A stretch of DNA of 64,000 nt from Bacteroidota bacterium (lineage in GTDB: Bacteria; Bacteroidota; Bacteroidia; JABEUT01): NCBI GenBank assembly GCA_013289475.1, contig JABCZW010000005.1, positions 1 through 64,000 of the forward strand, written 5' to 3'. The translations under genes were made by a program, and so were the position numbers. Positions 23,823 through 31,541 of the stretch are shown here, in pieces. Under the pieces are notes generated by a model. That model did not search any database. It was given only the letters and a program-made list of their open reading frames with translations, and was not told the origin of the DNA. Position 1 is the first letter of the stretch, and the number at the start of each line of letters is the position of its first letter.

Positions 23823-24464
23823 TTATTTACTTAACACCTGTAGTATAGCTTTCGGGTATTTTTCCCTGAAATACTTTATAACCGCTTCCTTTTTTTCTCC
23901 GGCAGAAGCCTGTAACTTCATACCTGCCACTACCTGGCACAAATAATCATACACTTCATCCCATGCCCAAAAGGCCGGAATTACACTACATTCCTCAATA
24001 ACTTTCACCAATCTTTTATAATATGCTTCAGGCGTGCATTTAGGAACATCCTCAACACGCTTTTTTAATTCGTATCGGTGCTTAACACCATTTAACTTTT
24101 GCAGGTACGCACGAATTACGTTGCTCAAATACATGGGCGAAATATTATTATAATGCTCCTGTGCATCTGTTCCCAGCTCACCGGCTGCAACAAGTTCAAA
24201 TGCCTGCCCCACCTGCTTATTGGTTAGCGCGCCGTGATCTTTACGAAGGAAGGAAATGAGCACCATCTTCTTATCTTCGCCCGGCGGCCGTTCAATGCCC
24301 ACCATTAGACAGCAATAGGCAAGCATTTGTTTTAGCTCGCTGTCGTTGCAATCATATATCTTCTTCCCTTCAGTATTCTGCAAAAGAGACCGCTCTGTGG
24401 TGCTGAACCTTTTAAGTATGCTGCTATCAGCAAGTTGAATCAGCATTTGTGCTATTCCAGCCAT
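23823..24464 (-). CDS. Phage/plasmid-type protein, unknown, second of the replication block
   Basis: The 213-residue cytoplasmic protein is mostly helical: SILKRFSTTERSLLQNTEGK, LKQMLAYCCLMVGIERPPGED and LTNKQVGQAFELVAAGELGT. Its start overlaps the end of the DnaT-like gene by 13 bases, so the two are translated together. It resembles accessory replication proteins that sit behind phage initiators (often annotated only as hypothetical). I cannot assign a function; a helicase-loader-like role is a guess from position. Confidence 0.5.
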   Translation of the reverse strand: MAGIAQMLIQLADSSILKRFSTTERSLLQNTEGKKIYDCNDSELKQMLAYCCLMVGIERPPGEDKKMVLISFLRKDHGALTNKQVGQAFELVAAGELGTDAQEHYNNISPMYLSNVIRAYLQKLNGVKHRYELKKRVEDVPKCTPEAYYKRLVKVIEECSVIPAFWAWDEVYDYLCQVVAGMKLQASAGEKKEAVIKYFREKYPKAILQVLSK

Positions 24465-25093
24465 TGTTCAGTTAGTGTTTTATATTGTTTATTTTTCGAG
24501 AACTTATTTCTATTTAAAAACCAGTTGGTAACCGATGCTTTCCAATTCACCACTTTATTGCCCCGGCTGGTGGTCCAGTTTGTACCGGTATAGAATGCCA
24601 TAAACTTCAGTGTCTCATATTCGGCTTCTATAGCAGGCAACCCGCACTCTATAAACTTTGCCTTTACATGTTCAGGTAAAGGAGGAATTGAGGCCCCTCG
24701 AACGTCCGTCATTGCGAGCGGAGCGTGGCAGTCTCCGTTTTTCTCAATACTGAGATTGCTTCGTTCCTCGCAATGACGAATGGATTGCTGTTGTTTCTTC
24801 CTCCCACCTTTGCCGCCATTATTGCGCCTCGACTTTACAAACTTTTCTCTGTCATTTACTTCTTTCTCCAGTCGGACATTATACCAAAAACCATTTTCAT
24901 CTAACTTAAATTTCGCGCGTAAGGGGTTTGATATATCGCCAACCAACTGCTTTACCATTTCCTCATTAAGCCGTCCATGGCCATGCATGTAACATAACAG
25001 GGTAATATATTTACCCCTGTCATCCATAGGGAGAGTAAGCGTGCCTAAAAGGAAATCTTGCGAATAAAAAAGAAAGGCAGAAGTCTCTGACAT
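24452..25093 (-). CDS. Phage replication initiator-like protein (Lin1244/DUF7833-type) with a palindrome inserted in frame
   Basis: The start was set at ATG 25093 (213 residues, MSETSAFLFYSQDFLLGTLTL). An in-frame TTG at 25171 would add 26 residues that are only the translation of an intergenic TTTGATAATT repeat. The N-terminal part (SQDFLLGTL, then FKLDENGFWYNVRLEKEVND) and the basic GGKGGRKKQ linker match the N-terminal layout of phage initiator-type proteins. The C-terminal NWKASVTNWFLNRNKF block is also typical. Between them, residues of the type HCEERSNLS to HAPLAMTD come from a 72-base palindromic element (24707-24778) and are not part of the family. Confidence 0.65.
   Translation of the reverse strand: MSETSAFLFYSQDFLLGTLTLPMDDRGKYITLLCYMHGHGRLNEEMVKQLVGDISNPLRAKFKLDENGFWYNVRLEKEVNDREKFVKSRRNNGGKGGRKKQQQSIRHCEERSNLSIEKNGDCHAPLAMTDVRGASIPPLPEHVKAKFIECGLPAIEAEYETLKFMAFYTGTNWTTSRGNKVVNWKASVTNWFLNRNKFSKNKQYKTLTEQWLE
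24707..24778. repeat. 72-base palindromic element inside a coding sequence
   Basis: Perfect 12-bp inverted ends (CGTCATTGCGAG at 24707-24718, its complement at 24767-24778) continue inward as an imperfect palindrome with matching GCAGTCTC/GCAATCTC words. The length is a multiple of three and the host frame stays open. Translated copies of such palindromes (CEERSNL..., HAPLAMTD) are known to me from many bacterial genomes, which fits a mobile palindromic repeat of unknown mechanism. Confidence 0.8.
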
Positions 25094-25105
25094 AATTATG
25101 AATAG

Positions 25106-25227
25106 ATTAATTTGATAATTCGACCATTTGATGATTTGATAATGGCAGAAAACACCGTAGGTTCTAAGCAATAATAGAATTCACAAATAATTATCATATT
25201 ATCAAATCTGCACATCATCAAATTAAT
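25106..25227. repeat. AT-rich inverted repeat (TTTGATAATT words) before the initiator gene
   Basis: Arms at 25106-25143 and 25187-25227 are built of TTTGAT(A/G)ATT-type words in opposite orientation, with 11-bp identical ends (ATTAATTTGAT). The left arm lies just upstream of the start at 25093; the right arm covers the stop of the gene at 25223. This looks like a decayed dispersed repeat rather than a terminator. Confidence 0.55.
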
Positions 25228-25678
25228 TTAGTTGTACCTGGCACAAAAAATCCTGTATTCCCTGGCGGTAACCTTCATCCTTTCCTTCCTCAAGCCCCTG
25301 CATATAGCCTTCGCCAAAGCCTTTATTATATGATTCCTTAATATCAATTTCAATAACCATTTTTTTAGACTGTGGCAAACAGCTTTCCCACCATTTCTGT
25401 TCCTTTGTAGTATCCTCTATATTCTCATTTACGTAAAAGAAGCCTTCCGGCAACTTACATTCCATGTCACCCTGGCGCCAAACAATTAAACCGTTGCGGC
25501 TGTCCTTTAATATCTTCTCAGTATCGCCATTCTCAGATAAAGCGTCGTCGAAGAAACTAACAGGATAATGCCTGAACAGGTAAAGAGCCAACTGCCTCGA
25601 TGCGTCTTCCTTCCTGCATTCGTATCCTGTTACTTTATAAGTACCATCGGCCTTTTTCAAAAAAACACTGTATTTCAT
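25223..25678 (-). CDS. Unknown protein with GY-x-x-G tail in the phage-like block
   Basis: The 151-residue protein starts MKYSVFLKKADGTYKV and has an N-terminal mixed alpha/beta part. The C-terminal stretch is periodic (FGEGYMQGLEEGKDEGYRQG), a helix-like four-residue Gly/aromatic repeat seen at the ends of some nuclease-like and transposon proteins. No catalytic motif is recognisable. It lies between the initiator-like gene and the small gene at 25706, all on one strand, so it is probably part of the same early operon. Confidence 0.45.
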   Translation of the reverse strand: MKYSVFLKKADGTYKVTGYECRKEDASRQLALYLFRHYPVSFFDDALSENGDTEKILKDSRNGLIVWRQGDMECKLPEGFFYVNENIEDTTKEQKWWESCLPQSKKMVIEIDIKESYNKGFGEGYMQGLEEGKDEGYRQGIQDFLCQVQLN

Positions 25679-25705
25679 TTTTAACTTATTTAAATAATTT
25701 GTTTA

Positions 25706-25903
25706 CTAATTTGTTTCAATCGATTCTATTATCTCCCTTTCCCAAATGCTGTTGCCACCCGATTTTTTTGCAGCTTCATACATTCGTTTTGCAGCTTCTT
25801 CGTTTATGGTCAGGGTGCCATCTACAAACTGCCCGTCTTTTTCTATCGAAAAGCGTACCTTCCTGCTTTCGGGGTGTATTTCTTTTATTAATGATATTGT
25901 CAT
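25706..25903 (-). CDS. Small unknown early-operon protein (65 aa)
   Basis: The protein has two beta strands (RKVRFSIEKDGQFVDGTLTI) then a helix (NEEAAKRMYEAAKKSG). No family is recognised. It starts 10 bases after the preceding 30-codon ORF and ends 27 bases before the next, consistent with an operon that reads leftward from the repressor gene. Confidence 0.45.
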   Translation of the reverse strand: MTISLIKEIHPESRKVRFSIEKDGQFVDGTLTINEEAAKRMYEAAKKSGGNSIWEREIIESIETN

Positions 25904-25913
25904 AGTGGTGTGG

Positions 25914-26006
25914 TTAAAATTTATTCTTAATGAATAAGGCTATACCCTCTGCTAACAGAGGCAGCAAGAGCATAGCTGCTATTATCATAAGCGCTTTTAG
26001 TATCAT
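25914..26006 (-). CDS. Tiny hydrophobic peptide (30 aa), first ORF of the leftward operon
   Basis: The ORF starts at ATG 26006 and reads MILKALMIIAAMLLLPLLAE, then a short basic tail KNKF. It is a single hydrophobic helix with almost no polar head and is the first ORF of the operon divergent from the repressor gene. It may be a membrane peptide, or a leader peptide that senses translation: a 6-bp stem (CCTCTG/CAGAGG, 25946-25951 and 25956-25961) lies inside it. It could also be chance. Confidence 0.35.
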   Translation of the reverse strand: MILKALMIIAAMLLLPLLAEGIALFIKNKF

Positions 26007-26054
26007 GTTAGTGTTTTGTGGTTTCCGTCCCCTTTTATTGAACTAAATCTGTCA

Positions 26055-26086
26055 GGCAGAAGCCTGTTGCTTTATAGCAGCCTGCC
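26055..26086. promoter_or_regulatory. Interrupted hairpin in the divergent control region
   Basis: GGCAG and CTGCC arms enclose a GTTGC/GCAGC inner stem with a six-base bulge. It lies between the tiny ORF and the repressor gene, in the region that should hold operators of a phage-type switch. It may be an operator or a transcript structure. Confidence 0.25.
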
Positions 26087-26171
26087 GGAACAGTAAAGGG
26101 TATATGGTGGTATTGATTTTATTTTTTTTTGCGTACCTGTAATCCGCTAATGTTAATTTTTTATTTAGTGG

Positions 26172-26201
26172 TTTGTTATTTAATAATATATTTTATATTT
26201 G
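26172..26201 (+). promoter_or_regulatory. Promoter of the repressor gene (TTTG, 18 bases, TATATTTG)
   Basis: TTTG at 26172-26175 and TATATTTG at 26194-26201 fit the Bacteroidota -33/-7 pattern with 18-base spacing. The leader to ATG 26288 would be about 80 bases and is very AT-rich. Confidence 0.55.
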
Positions 26202-26287
26202 TGCAATAAATTGTTGAATGCAAACATAAACATAATATTAAATACTAATAAACATTTTAACTAAATACTTATCAACAACCCAACTCT

Positions 26288-26980
26288 ATGAAAACAGCAC
26301 CGGACACAAAAAGGCTCATTGAAGCCCTTGACACACTAAAGAAGCAGAAAGGCATAAGCATGTACCAGGTTGCAAAAAAGATCAACTATGCGCCGCAATC
26401 ATTCAGCCGTATACGCTCGGGCGGGCAGAACGCCCCGCTTAAGTGGATACACAAGATCTGCGATACTTATGGTATAAACAAAAACTACATATTCAACAAT
26501 GAGCCACCTATGTTTATGGATGAGAAGCAGGGCAAGATCATTGAACAGGCTCAGAACAAGAACAAGGGAATTAAAATGAACGTGGCCCAGAAAATACCTT
26601 ACTATGATGCACATCTAAGTGCAGGCATGATTAAGAAATTCGGCGATAACGTAGTTAACCCGGCTTATTTTATCACTATTCCATATTTTGTTGATTGTAC
26701 ACTTGCATTGCGTGTTTCGGGTGACAGTATGTACCCGCGCTACCGCAGCGGTGATATAGTAGTATGTAAACACATACAGGACAAGAACCTTATTATGCAT
26801 GGTGAACCTTATGTGGTTATTACCCCTGATTATTGCGTGGTAAAGTACATAGCCCCTCACCCTTCGGATAATAACAAACTGGTGTTAAAGAGCGAAAACC
26901 CAAAGTTTGCTCCGTCCAACATCCATAAAAAAGAGATCCTTCAGATGTACCTTGTAAGAGGTAAAATAGAGGTATTGTAA
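26288..26980 (+). CDS. LexA/CI-like repressor with S24 peptidase domain
   Basis: The 230-residue protein has an N-terminal helix-turn-helix (about residues 10-60, with ISMYQVAKKINYAPQSFSRI) and a C-terminal S24 autopeptidase domain: SGDSMYPRYRSGD with the nucleophile Ser147, and VVKYIA with the general-base Lys186. The expected cleavage site Ala-Gly is present at residues 112-113 (HLSAGM). Proteins of this type repress phage early genes or SOS genes and inactivate themselves when RecA filaments form. It diverges from a leftward operon of small phage-type genes, the usual layout of a lysogeny switch. A terminator follows at 27013. Its own promoter is recognisable. Confidence 0.85.
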   Translation: MKTAPDTKRLIEALDTLKKQKGISMYQVAKKINYAPQSFSRIRSGGQNAPLKWIHKICDTYGINKNYIFNNEPPMFMDEKQGKIIEQAQNKNKGIKMNVAQKIPYYDAHLSAGMIKKFGDNVVNPAYFITIPYFVDCTLALRVSGDSMYPRYRSGDIVVCKHIQDKNLIMHGEPYVVITPDYCVVKYIAPHPSDNNKLVLKSENPKFAPSNIHKKEILQMYLVRGKIEVL

Positions 26981-27012
26981 CAAATCACCACATTGTTTAT
27001 TATTTAACATTT

Positions 27013-27048
27013 AAACCAGGTAGCTTACCATAACTACCTGGTTTTCTT
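27013..27048 (+). terminator. Terminator after the repressor gene
   Basis: An 11-bp stem (27013-27023 with 27034-27044) is followed by a short T-rich tract, 33 bases after the stop at 26980. Confidence 0.8.
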
Positions 27049-27213
27049 ATCTATTGCCTCCATTAACATGAGTAAAATCATAGCTCAAAAGTTCTTGTTT
27101 TTCAGCTCATTAACTACTACCCGCATATCTATTTAACATTTCTTTACATAAAATGGCTGTAAAGGGTAACTTTTACCGATTTAGGTGCGTATAATATATA
27201 GATCTCAAATGTT

Positions 27214-28545
27214 ATGAAAACGCTCTATTTAAGACTAATTACCACTCTAACAATTACGGCAGCATTTTTTCTGCTATCGGCAGTAACCTATGCTCAAACA
27301 TGGGATTCAGTAGGCAGTGGTACCGATAAAACCATCAACTCATTGTACGTATCGGGCGGTAGCCTGTACGCAGGTGGTTCATTTTCTAATGCGGGCGGTG
27401 CACCGGCAGGCCGTGTAGCCCAATGGGATGGTAATATATGGCAAAGTGTTGGCGGTGGCATTTCAAATGCCGGCGTTTGGTCAATTACATCATTTAGTTC
27501 AACTTTATATGCAGGTGGCTTATTCAGCCAGGCAAATGGTAATCCTGCTAATAATGTTGCTGCGCTTAGCGGAGCCGACTGGAGCGCATTAGGCAGCGGT
27601 ACTAACCTTATTGTTTATGCCATGGCGAGCTACAAAGGCAATCTATATGTTGGTGGTGGATTTGATAGTGCAGGTGGCAAACAGGTAGGGTATATTGCAA
27701 AATGGAACGGAACAAAATGGTCTACTGTAGGTACCGGAGTTAATGGCTATGTACAATCTATGGTGGTTTTTAATAGTAACCTGTATGTAGGAGGCTCGTT
27801 TGATAGTGCCGGAGGTATTGCCGCTAATGGTATTGCCGAATGGACCGGAGGAAAATGGCAGGCCCTGGGTAAGGGAATCAACGGGTTTGTAAGTTCATTG
27901 GTTGTTTACAACAGCACTCTTTTTGCGGGTGGAAACTTTACACAGGCAGGTGGCAGCCTTGCTAATAATATTGCCGAATGGGATGGTGCCGCATGGTCGG
28001 CTGTTGGTACAGGTACTGATAATAATGTAGCTGCTATGACAAGTTTCAACGGATCATTATATATTGGTGGCCAGTTTTTAAATGCAGGCGGAAGCCCTGC
28101 AAACCACATTGCCAAATGGGATGGAACCACATGGTCGGCTTTAGGGCTTGGCATGAATGATAACGTACTTGCATTGGTAGTTTATAATTCTGCTTTATAT
28201 GCAGGTGGCCAGTTCGACAGTGCAGGTGGCGCTCCGGCAAACCATATTGCATCACTTTCAAATTTACCCACGGCTGTCAATGCAATCTCTACCTCAGCCG
28301 GCAGCGTATCTGTATTCCCAAATCCTAACAATGGCTTATTTACAATAGAGTTATCAGGTACTAGCCCAAAGTCAACAGTAGAAATTTATAATGTATTAGG
28401 AGAAAAGGTGTATTCATCTCAATTCACAATTAATAATTCACAATTAATAATTGATCTTAGCGGCCACCCTGCCGGAATATACATTTACAAAGTAATGAGC
28501 CCATCGGGCAATTTCATTTCCTGCGGAAGGGTAATTATACACTAA
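27214..28545 (+). CDS. T9SS-exported LYxGGxF-repeat protein with type A sorting domain
   Basis: The 443-residue protein has a signal peptide (about residues 1-28, TYAQ end) and about seven repeats of 46-48 residues with SLYAGGSFSNAGGAPAGRVA and WDGTTWSALGLGMNDNV motifs. It is a paralogue of 20321-21634, with which it shares the repeat pattern and the same C-terminal sorting domain. The domain reads VFPNPNNGLFTIELSG, VEIYNVLGEKVYS, IYIYKV, and ends GRVIIH. The loop after VYSS carries the repeat-encoded SQFTINNSQLIIDLS. Function unknown; presumably a cell-surface or secreted binding protein. Confidence 0.8.
   Translation: MKTLYLRLITTLTITAAFFLLSAVTYAQTWDSVGSGTDKTINSLYVSGGSLYAGGSFSNAGGAPAGRVAQWDGNIWQSVGGGISNAGVWSITSFSSTLYAGGLFSQANGNPANNVAALSGADWSALGSGTNLIVYAMASYKGNLYVGGGFDSAGGKQVGYIAKWNGTKWSTVGTGVNGYVQSMVVFNSNLYVGGSFDSAGGIAANGIAEWTGGKWQALGKGINGFVSSLVVYNSTLFAGGNFTQAGGSLANNIAEWDGAAWSAVGTGTDNNVAAMTSFNGSLYIGGQFLNAGGSPANHIAKWDGTTWSALGLGMNDNVLALVVYNSALYAGGQFDSAGGAPANHIASLSNLPTAVNAISTSAGSVSVFPNPNNGLFTIELSGTSPKSTVEIYNVLGEKVYSSQFTINNSQLIIDLSGHPAGIYIYKVMSPSGNFISCGRVIIH
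28420..28453 (+). repeat. AT-rich repeat inside a T9SS sorting domain
   Basis: Tandem-like AATTCACAATT and AATAATTCACAATT words encode QFTINNSQLIID in the loop after VYSS of the sorting domain of 27214-28545. The same kind of tract lies at the same protein position at 10324-10363 and 37414-37451. Confidence 0.6.
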
Positions 28546-28608
28546 ATCGTATAGATTCTGAGAAGCAAAACTTCACATTAAAATCACATTAAATTTCCCA
28601 GGTAACAA

Positions 28609-28639
28609 TTTGGTTTTCAATATATTATTGCTATCTTCG
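28609..28639 (+). promoter_or_regulatory. Promoter candidate (TTTG, 19 bases, TATCTTCG)
   Basis: TTTG at 28609-28612 and TATCTTCG at 28632-28639 have the ideal 19-base spacing of Bacteroidota promoters; the -7 box has one mismatch to TAnnTTTG. It lies 59 bases before ATG 28699. Confidence 0.5.
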
Positions 28640-28698
28640 TACTAAGTTATACTCTACAGGTATATCGGTGATATAATAACTTTTAAACCTCTCAACCA

Positions 28699-29475
28699 AT
28701 GGCTGAAATTAACTTAACCAGCTCGTATCAGTTCGATGCAATTACTATGGGCTTTACCGACGACAAGCAACTTTATACCAAAGTATTGTTTGTAAAAAAG
28801 ACCGCGCCACTTATAGATGTAAGCAGCATTATTTTAAAAGAGGCTGCCTTGAGCGATAAGCTGCAATTGAACATTAAAATTACCAAGAATGGTAAAGAAG
28901 GTATGTTCCAGGTGGTACAGTTCGACAGGACCGATGATAACGGGAAGAAGTTCCTGGAAGAATTAAAATTGAAGGTTCCGTCGCCATTGGTGTGGAGCAA
29001 TAAAACTGAAGAAGCAGAGCCGGCAACACAAGGCATTGGAGGTAAGCGTACCTACCCCATTCAGTTTTGGATGTTTATTACCAAAACCATGGCAGGCATG
29101 TCTCGGGGTATGCAAATTGCAATGAACTACGGGCTTTTCTGTTTGTTTATTATACCCATACCGCTCTTCATATATGTAATAGCGGCTGGTTGCTACCGCA
29201 TAACCACTACCGATGATGGTATAACTATTAAAAAACTATTCGGCAGTTTTTTTAGCTGGAACGATGTTGACAGGATAGATGTGGTACGCTACAATATTGT
29301 TATTACCAGTTACGGCGTAAAATCGAATGAAGCTTTTTTATTGGCCTGCACACTATATAGCAGCGGCGGAAAAACCAAAAACTTTATAATACGCACCAAA
29401 GAAGGTAAAGCTTTTGTACATGATATGGTGGAGCGCAAAAAAATGTCGGCCGAAGTAGAGAAGATATTTATTTAA
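28699..29475 (+). CDS. Membrane protein with PH-like C-terminal domain, unknown
   Basis: The 258-residue protein lacks a signal peptide. The N-terminal 130 residues form a polar mixed domain (LYTKVLFVKKTAPLIDVSSI, QLNIKITKNGKEGMFQVVQF). A transmembrane segment lies at about residues 146-168 (YGLFCLFIIPIPLFIYVIAAG). The C-terminal part (CYRITTTDDGITIKKLFGSF, then FSWNDVDRIDVVRYNI) resembles bacterial PH-like domains that follow a membrane helix. No further function can be given. Its 3' end overlaps the convergent LysE gene by 8 bases. Confidence 0.5.
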   Translation: MAEINLTSSYQFDAITMGFTDDKQLYTKVLFVKKTAPLIDVSSIILKEAALSDKLQLNIKITKNGKEGMFQVVQFDRTDDNGKKFLEELKLKVPSPLVWSNKTEEAEPATQGIGGKRTYPIQFWMFITKTMAGMSRGMQIAMNYGLFCLFIIPIPLFIYVIAAGCYRITTTDDGITIKKLFGSFFSWNDVDRIDVVRYNIVITSYGVKSNEAFLLACTLYSSGGKTKNFIIRTKEGKAFVHDMVERKKMSAEVEKIFI

Positions 29476-30088
29476 CAGTAGCCGCATATTCTGACCATAG
29501 TCCGAATAAAATAATTACTGCACCCGATGCCCTGTTTATCCATAACAGGGCATTGTTATTTATTTTGTAGCGCAACATACCAACAACAGTACTAAGTATT
29601 AACCACCATGCCGATGAGCCCAGAAAAACTCCGGCTACAACAGCAGTAGCAGGCATATATCCCGTTTGCCCCACTCCTGCCCCAATGGCAGAGAATATGG
29701 CTATGAAAGAAAGTATGGTAGTGGGATTAGATACGGTTAACAATAATGTAGATATGAAATTACCAAACAAGCTTTTGCTTTCTGCCTTTGCAGCCTCATC
29801 GGCAGGCTTGCTAATAAGTATGCGTATACCCAGGTAAAGCAATATCATACCGCCAATGGTGCGTATTAAAGCTTGCTGAGACATTAACAAACTTGAAATT
29901 ACAGTTAAGCCAAAGCCGGCAACAACGCCATAAAAAGTATCGGCTACGGCAGCACCCATACCAGTAACAAGGCCCGATATTCTGCCTTCGGTCAGGGTGC
30001 GCTTAATGCACAACACACCAATTGGCCCAACGGGAGCAGCTACCGAAAAGCCAATTATAATTCCTTTAATAAAATAAGAAAGAAGCAT
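29468..30088 (-). CDS. LysE/RhtB-family amino-acid exporter
   Basis: The 206-residue protein has about six hydrophobic helices and the family signature near the start (IIIGFSVAAPVGPIGVLCIKRTLTEG), followed by GLVTGMGAAVADTFYGVVA. LysE proteins export amino acids or analogues, coupled to a cation gradient, across the inner membrane. Length and motif fit a complete member; the transported substrate cannot be told. It is a monocistronic gene whose stop overlaps the convergent gene by 8 bases. Confidence 0.85.
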   Translation of the reverse strand: MLLSYFIKGIIIGFSVAAPVGPIGVLCIKRTLTEGRISGLVTGMGAAVADTFYGVVAGFGLTVISSLLMSQQALIRTIGGMILLYLGIRILISKPADEAAKAESKSLFGNFISTLLLTVSNPTTILSFIAIFSAIGAGVGQTGYMPATAVVAGVFLGSSAWWLILSTVVGMLRYKINNNALLWINRASGAVIILFGLWSEYAATVK

Positions 30089-30146
30089 ACTTATTATTTA
30101 TGATTCAAATTTAATAATAGTGCAACTACTATAATTTTTCGTTATT

Positions 30147-31454
30147 CTATTTGAAAGAATAGAGAAAACTTAAACGATAGATAATATAATTGTCGTTTTT
30201 CAAAAAATCAGATCCGTAACCATTCTTAATTCCATAATACCATATGTTGGGCATGAAATGAACTTTTTTATCATTCACAGGTGTCCAATCAAGCCCTGCA
30301 CTTATAAATGTTTCACTCCAGGTTGCACCCGGCTGCAGCCAGCTGGTGTATATTTCACCTGGAGTATATTGGTATATAGCATCTGGTTTATACATATCGT
30401 ACCGCGCAAAAACATTTAGTTTATCTGCTATAATAGTTGCATGCGCAAATACAGATATTCCGGCCTGGCTTGCGGTTACCGTATCATTTTTTACCGGGGC
30501 CGATGCATAGGTTTCTATTTCGCCATTGGTATTATTCTGCATAAAGCATTCAATACCAAACCCGAATGTTATTGTGTTATACGCTGCGTAAACTTTAAAT
30601 GTAGATGTAGCGTTTTGGTATAGCTTGCTTGTTTTATATGCTACACCGCCATAGTTAATATAGTCGGCATAAGCACCCACCGTAAGCGAGCCATTCAATG
30701 TATTTAAGAATGCATTCAATCTGAATTTTTTATCCTTATCGGTTGTACTATTTGGCGGTGTTCTTGCCCCGGTAAATACAGGCACAGGCACATTGCCCGA
30801 ATTATCGCCTATCATGGCGCTATACCCTATAAAAGAAGGTACCCGGGCAGAATCATCATGTTTATTTGTCCATAGCTTACCATCCAGTGCTATTCCCATA
30901 TCTGCCGACACGTCAACTTTATGCATATCCATTATTGTTTTTTCAATGCACCTGTAGCCCATTAGGGCCTCAGTATTATAAGCATTTGCCCATGAGTTGG
31001 TGGCTTGCTGCCCTATTTTAAGGTCACTACCTTTGAAAATGTTCTTCCATTTAAAATAAATAAACTTCAAATAAACGGTTCGGTTATTATTTACATCATA
31101 ATCACCCTGGTAATCTAACACAGCGTAGGCTGAAAATTTTTCGTTAATAGTATAATTAAAGCCTAAATAGGCTCGTCTTATTTCAATTGCATTTTGATAT
31201 TTGGTACCCGTTTGCGCACCTAGCCCTTTATATTGCATTGAGGTTCCTCTGCCTGCTGAATCGCCGTGGTATACAAAAGCGTAATCTCCAAATGCATATC
31301 CCCAAACATTGGCTCCGGTTGCCGGGCCACCACCGCCATTTGTTATTAGTGAAATAGAATTAGTTTGGTTTAATACCGGCACTATGCTCTGTGATTGTAC
31401 CTCGCCGGCAATAGTCAGCATAAGAGCAACTTTTATAAAACCATTTCTGTTCAT
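30147..31454 (-). CDS. Porin-like outer-membrane beta-barrel protein
   Basis: The start was placed at ATG 31454, which gives the best signal peptide (MNRNGFIKVALMLTIAG); ATG 31466 and TTG 31475 are in-frame alternatives. The roughly 435-residue mature protein has many amphipathic strands with aromatic girdles (GAYADYINYGGVAYKTSKLY, FAHATIIADKLNVFARYDMY, FHKVDVSADMG-type). The C-terminus ends in IYRLSFLYSFK, as in a large outer-membrane barrel. It resembles phosphate-selective or general porins of Bacteroidota. No operon partners are seen. Its promoter should lie in the 80-base spacer before the GNAT gene. Confidence 0.65.
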   Translation of the reverse strand: MNRNGFIKVALMLTIAGEVQSQSIVPVLNQTNSISLITNGGGGPATGANVWGYAFGDYAFVYHGDSAGRGTSMQYKGLGAQTGTKYQNAIEIRRAYLGFNYTINEKFSAYAVLDYQGDYDVNNNRTVYLKFIYFKWKNIFKGSDLKIGQQATNSWANAYNTEALMGYRCIEKTIMDMHKVDVSADMGIALDGKLWTNKHDDSARVPSFIGYSAMIGDNSGNVPVPVFTGARTPPNSTTDKDKKFRLNAFLNTLNGSLTVGAYADYINYGGVAYKTSKLYQNATSTFKVYAAYNTITFGFGIECFMQNNTNGEIETYASAPVKNDTVTASQAGISVFAHATIIADKLNVFARYDMYKPDAIYQYTPGEIYTSWLQPGATWSETFISAGLDWTPVNDKKVHFMPNIWYYGIKNGYGSDFLKNDNYIIYRLSFLYSFK

Positions 31455-31541
31455 AGCTATTCGCATGGCTTTCAAAGTTAAAAGTTAAATCATACCCATT
31501 AGCTTGTTTTGTATATTTACCATTCATGTTTTATACATACA

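Noticed and set aside
24780-24992. Plus-strand ORF opposite the initiator-like gene
   Set aside because: It is Cys/Phe/Pro-rich, with no motif, wholly within the antisense of a gene that has family features.
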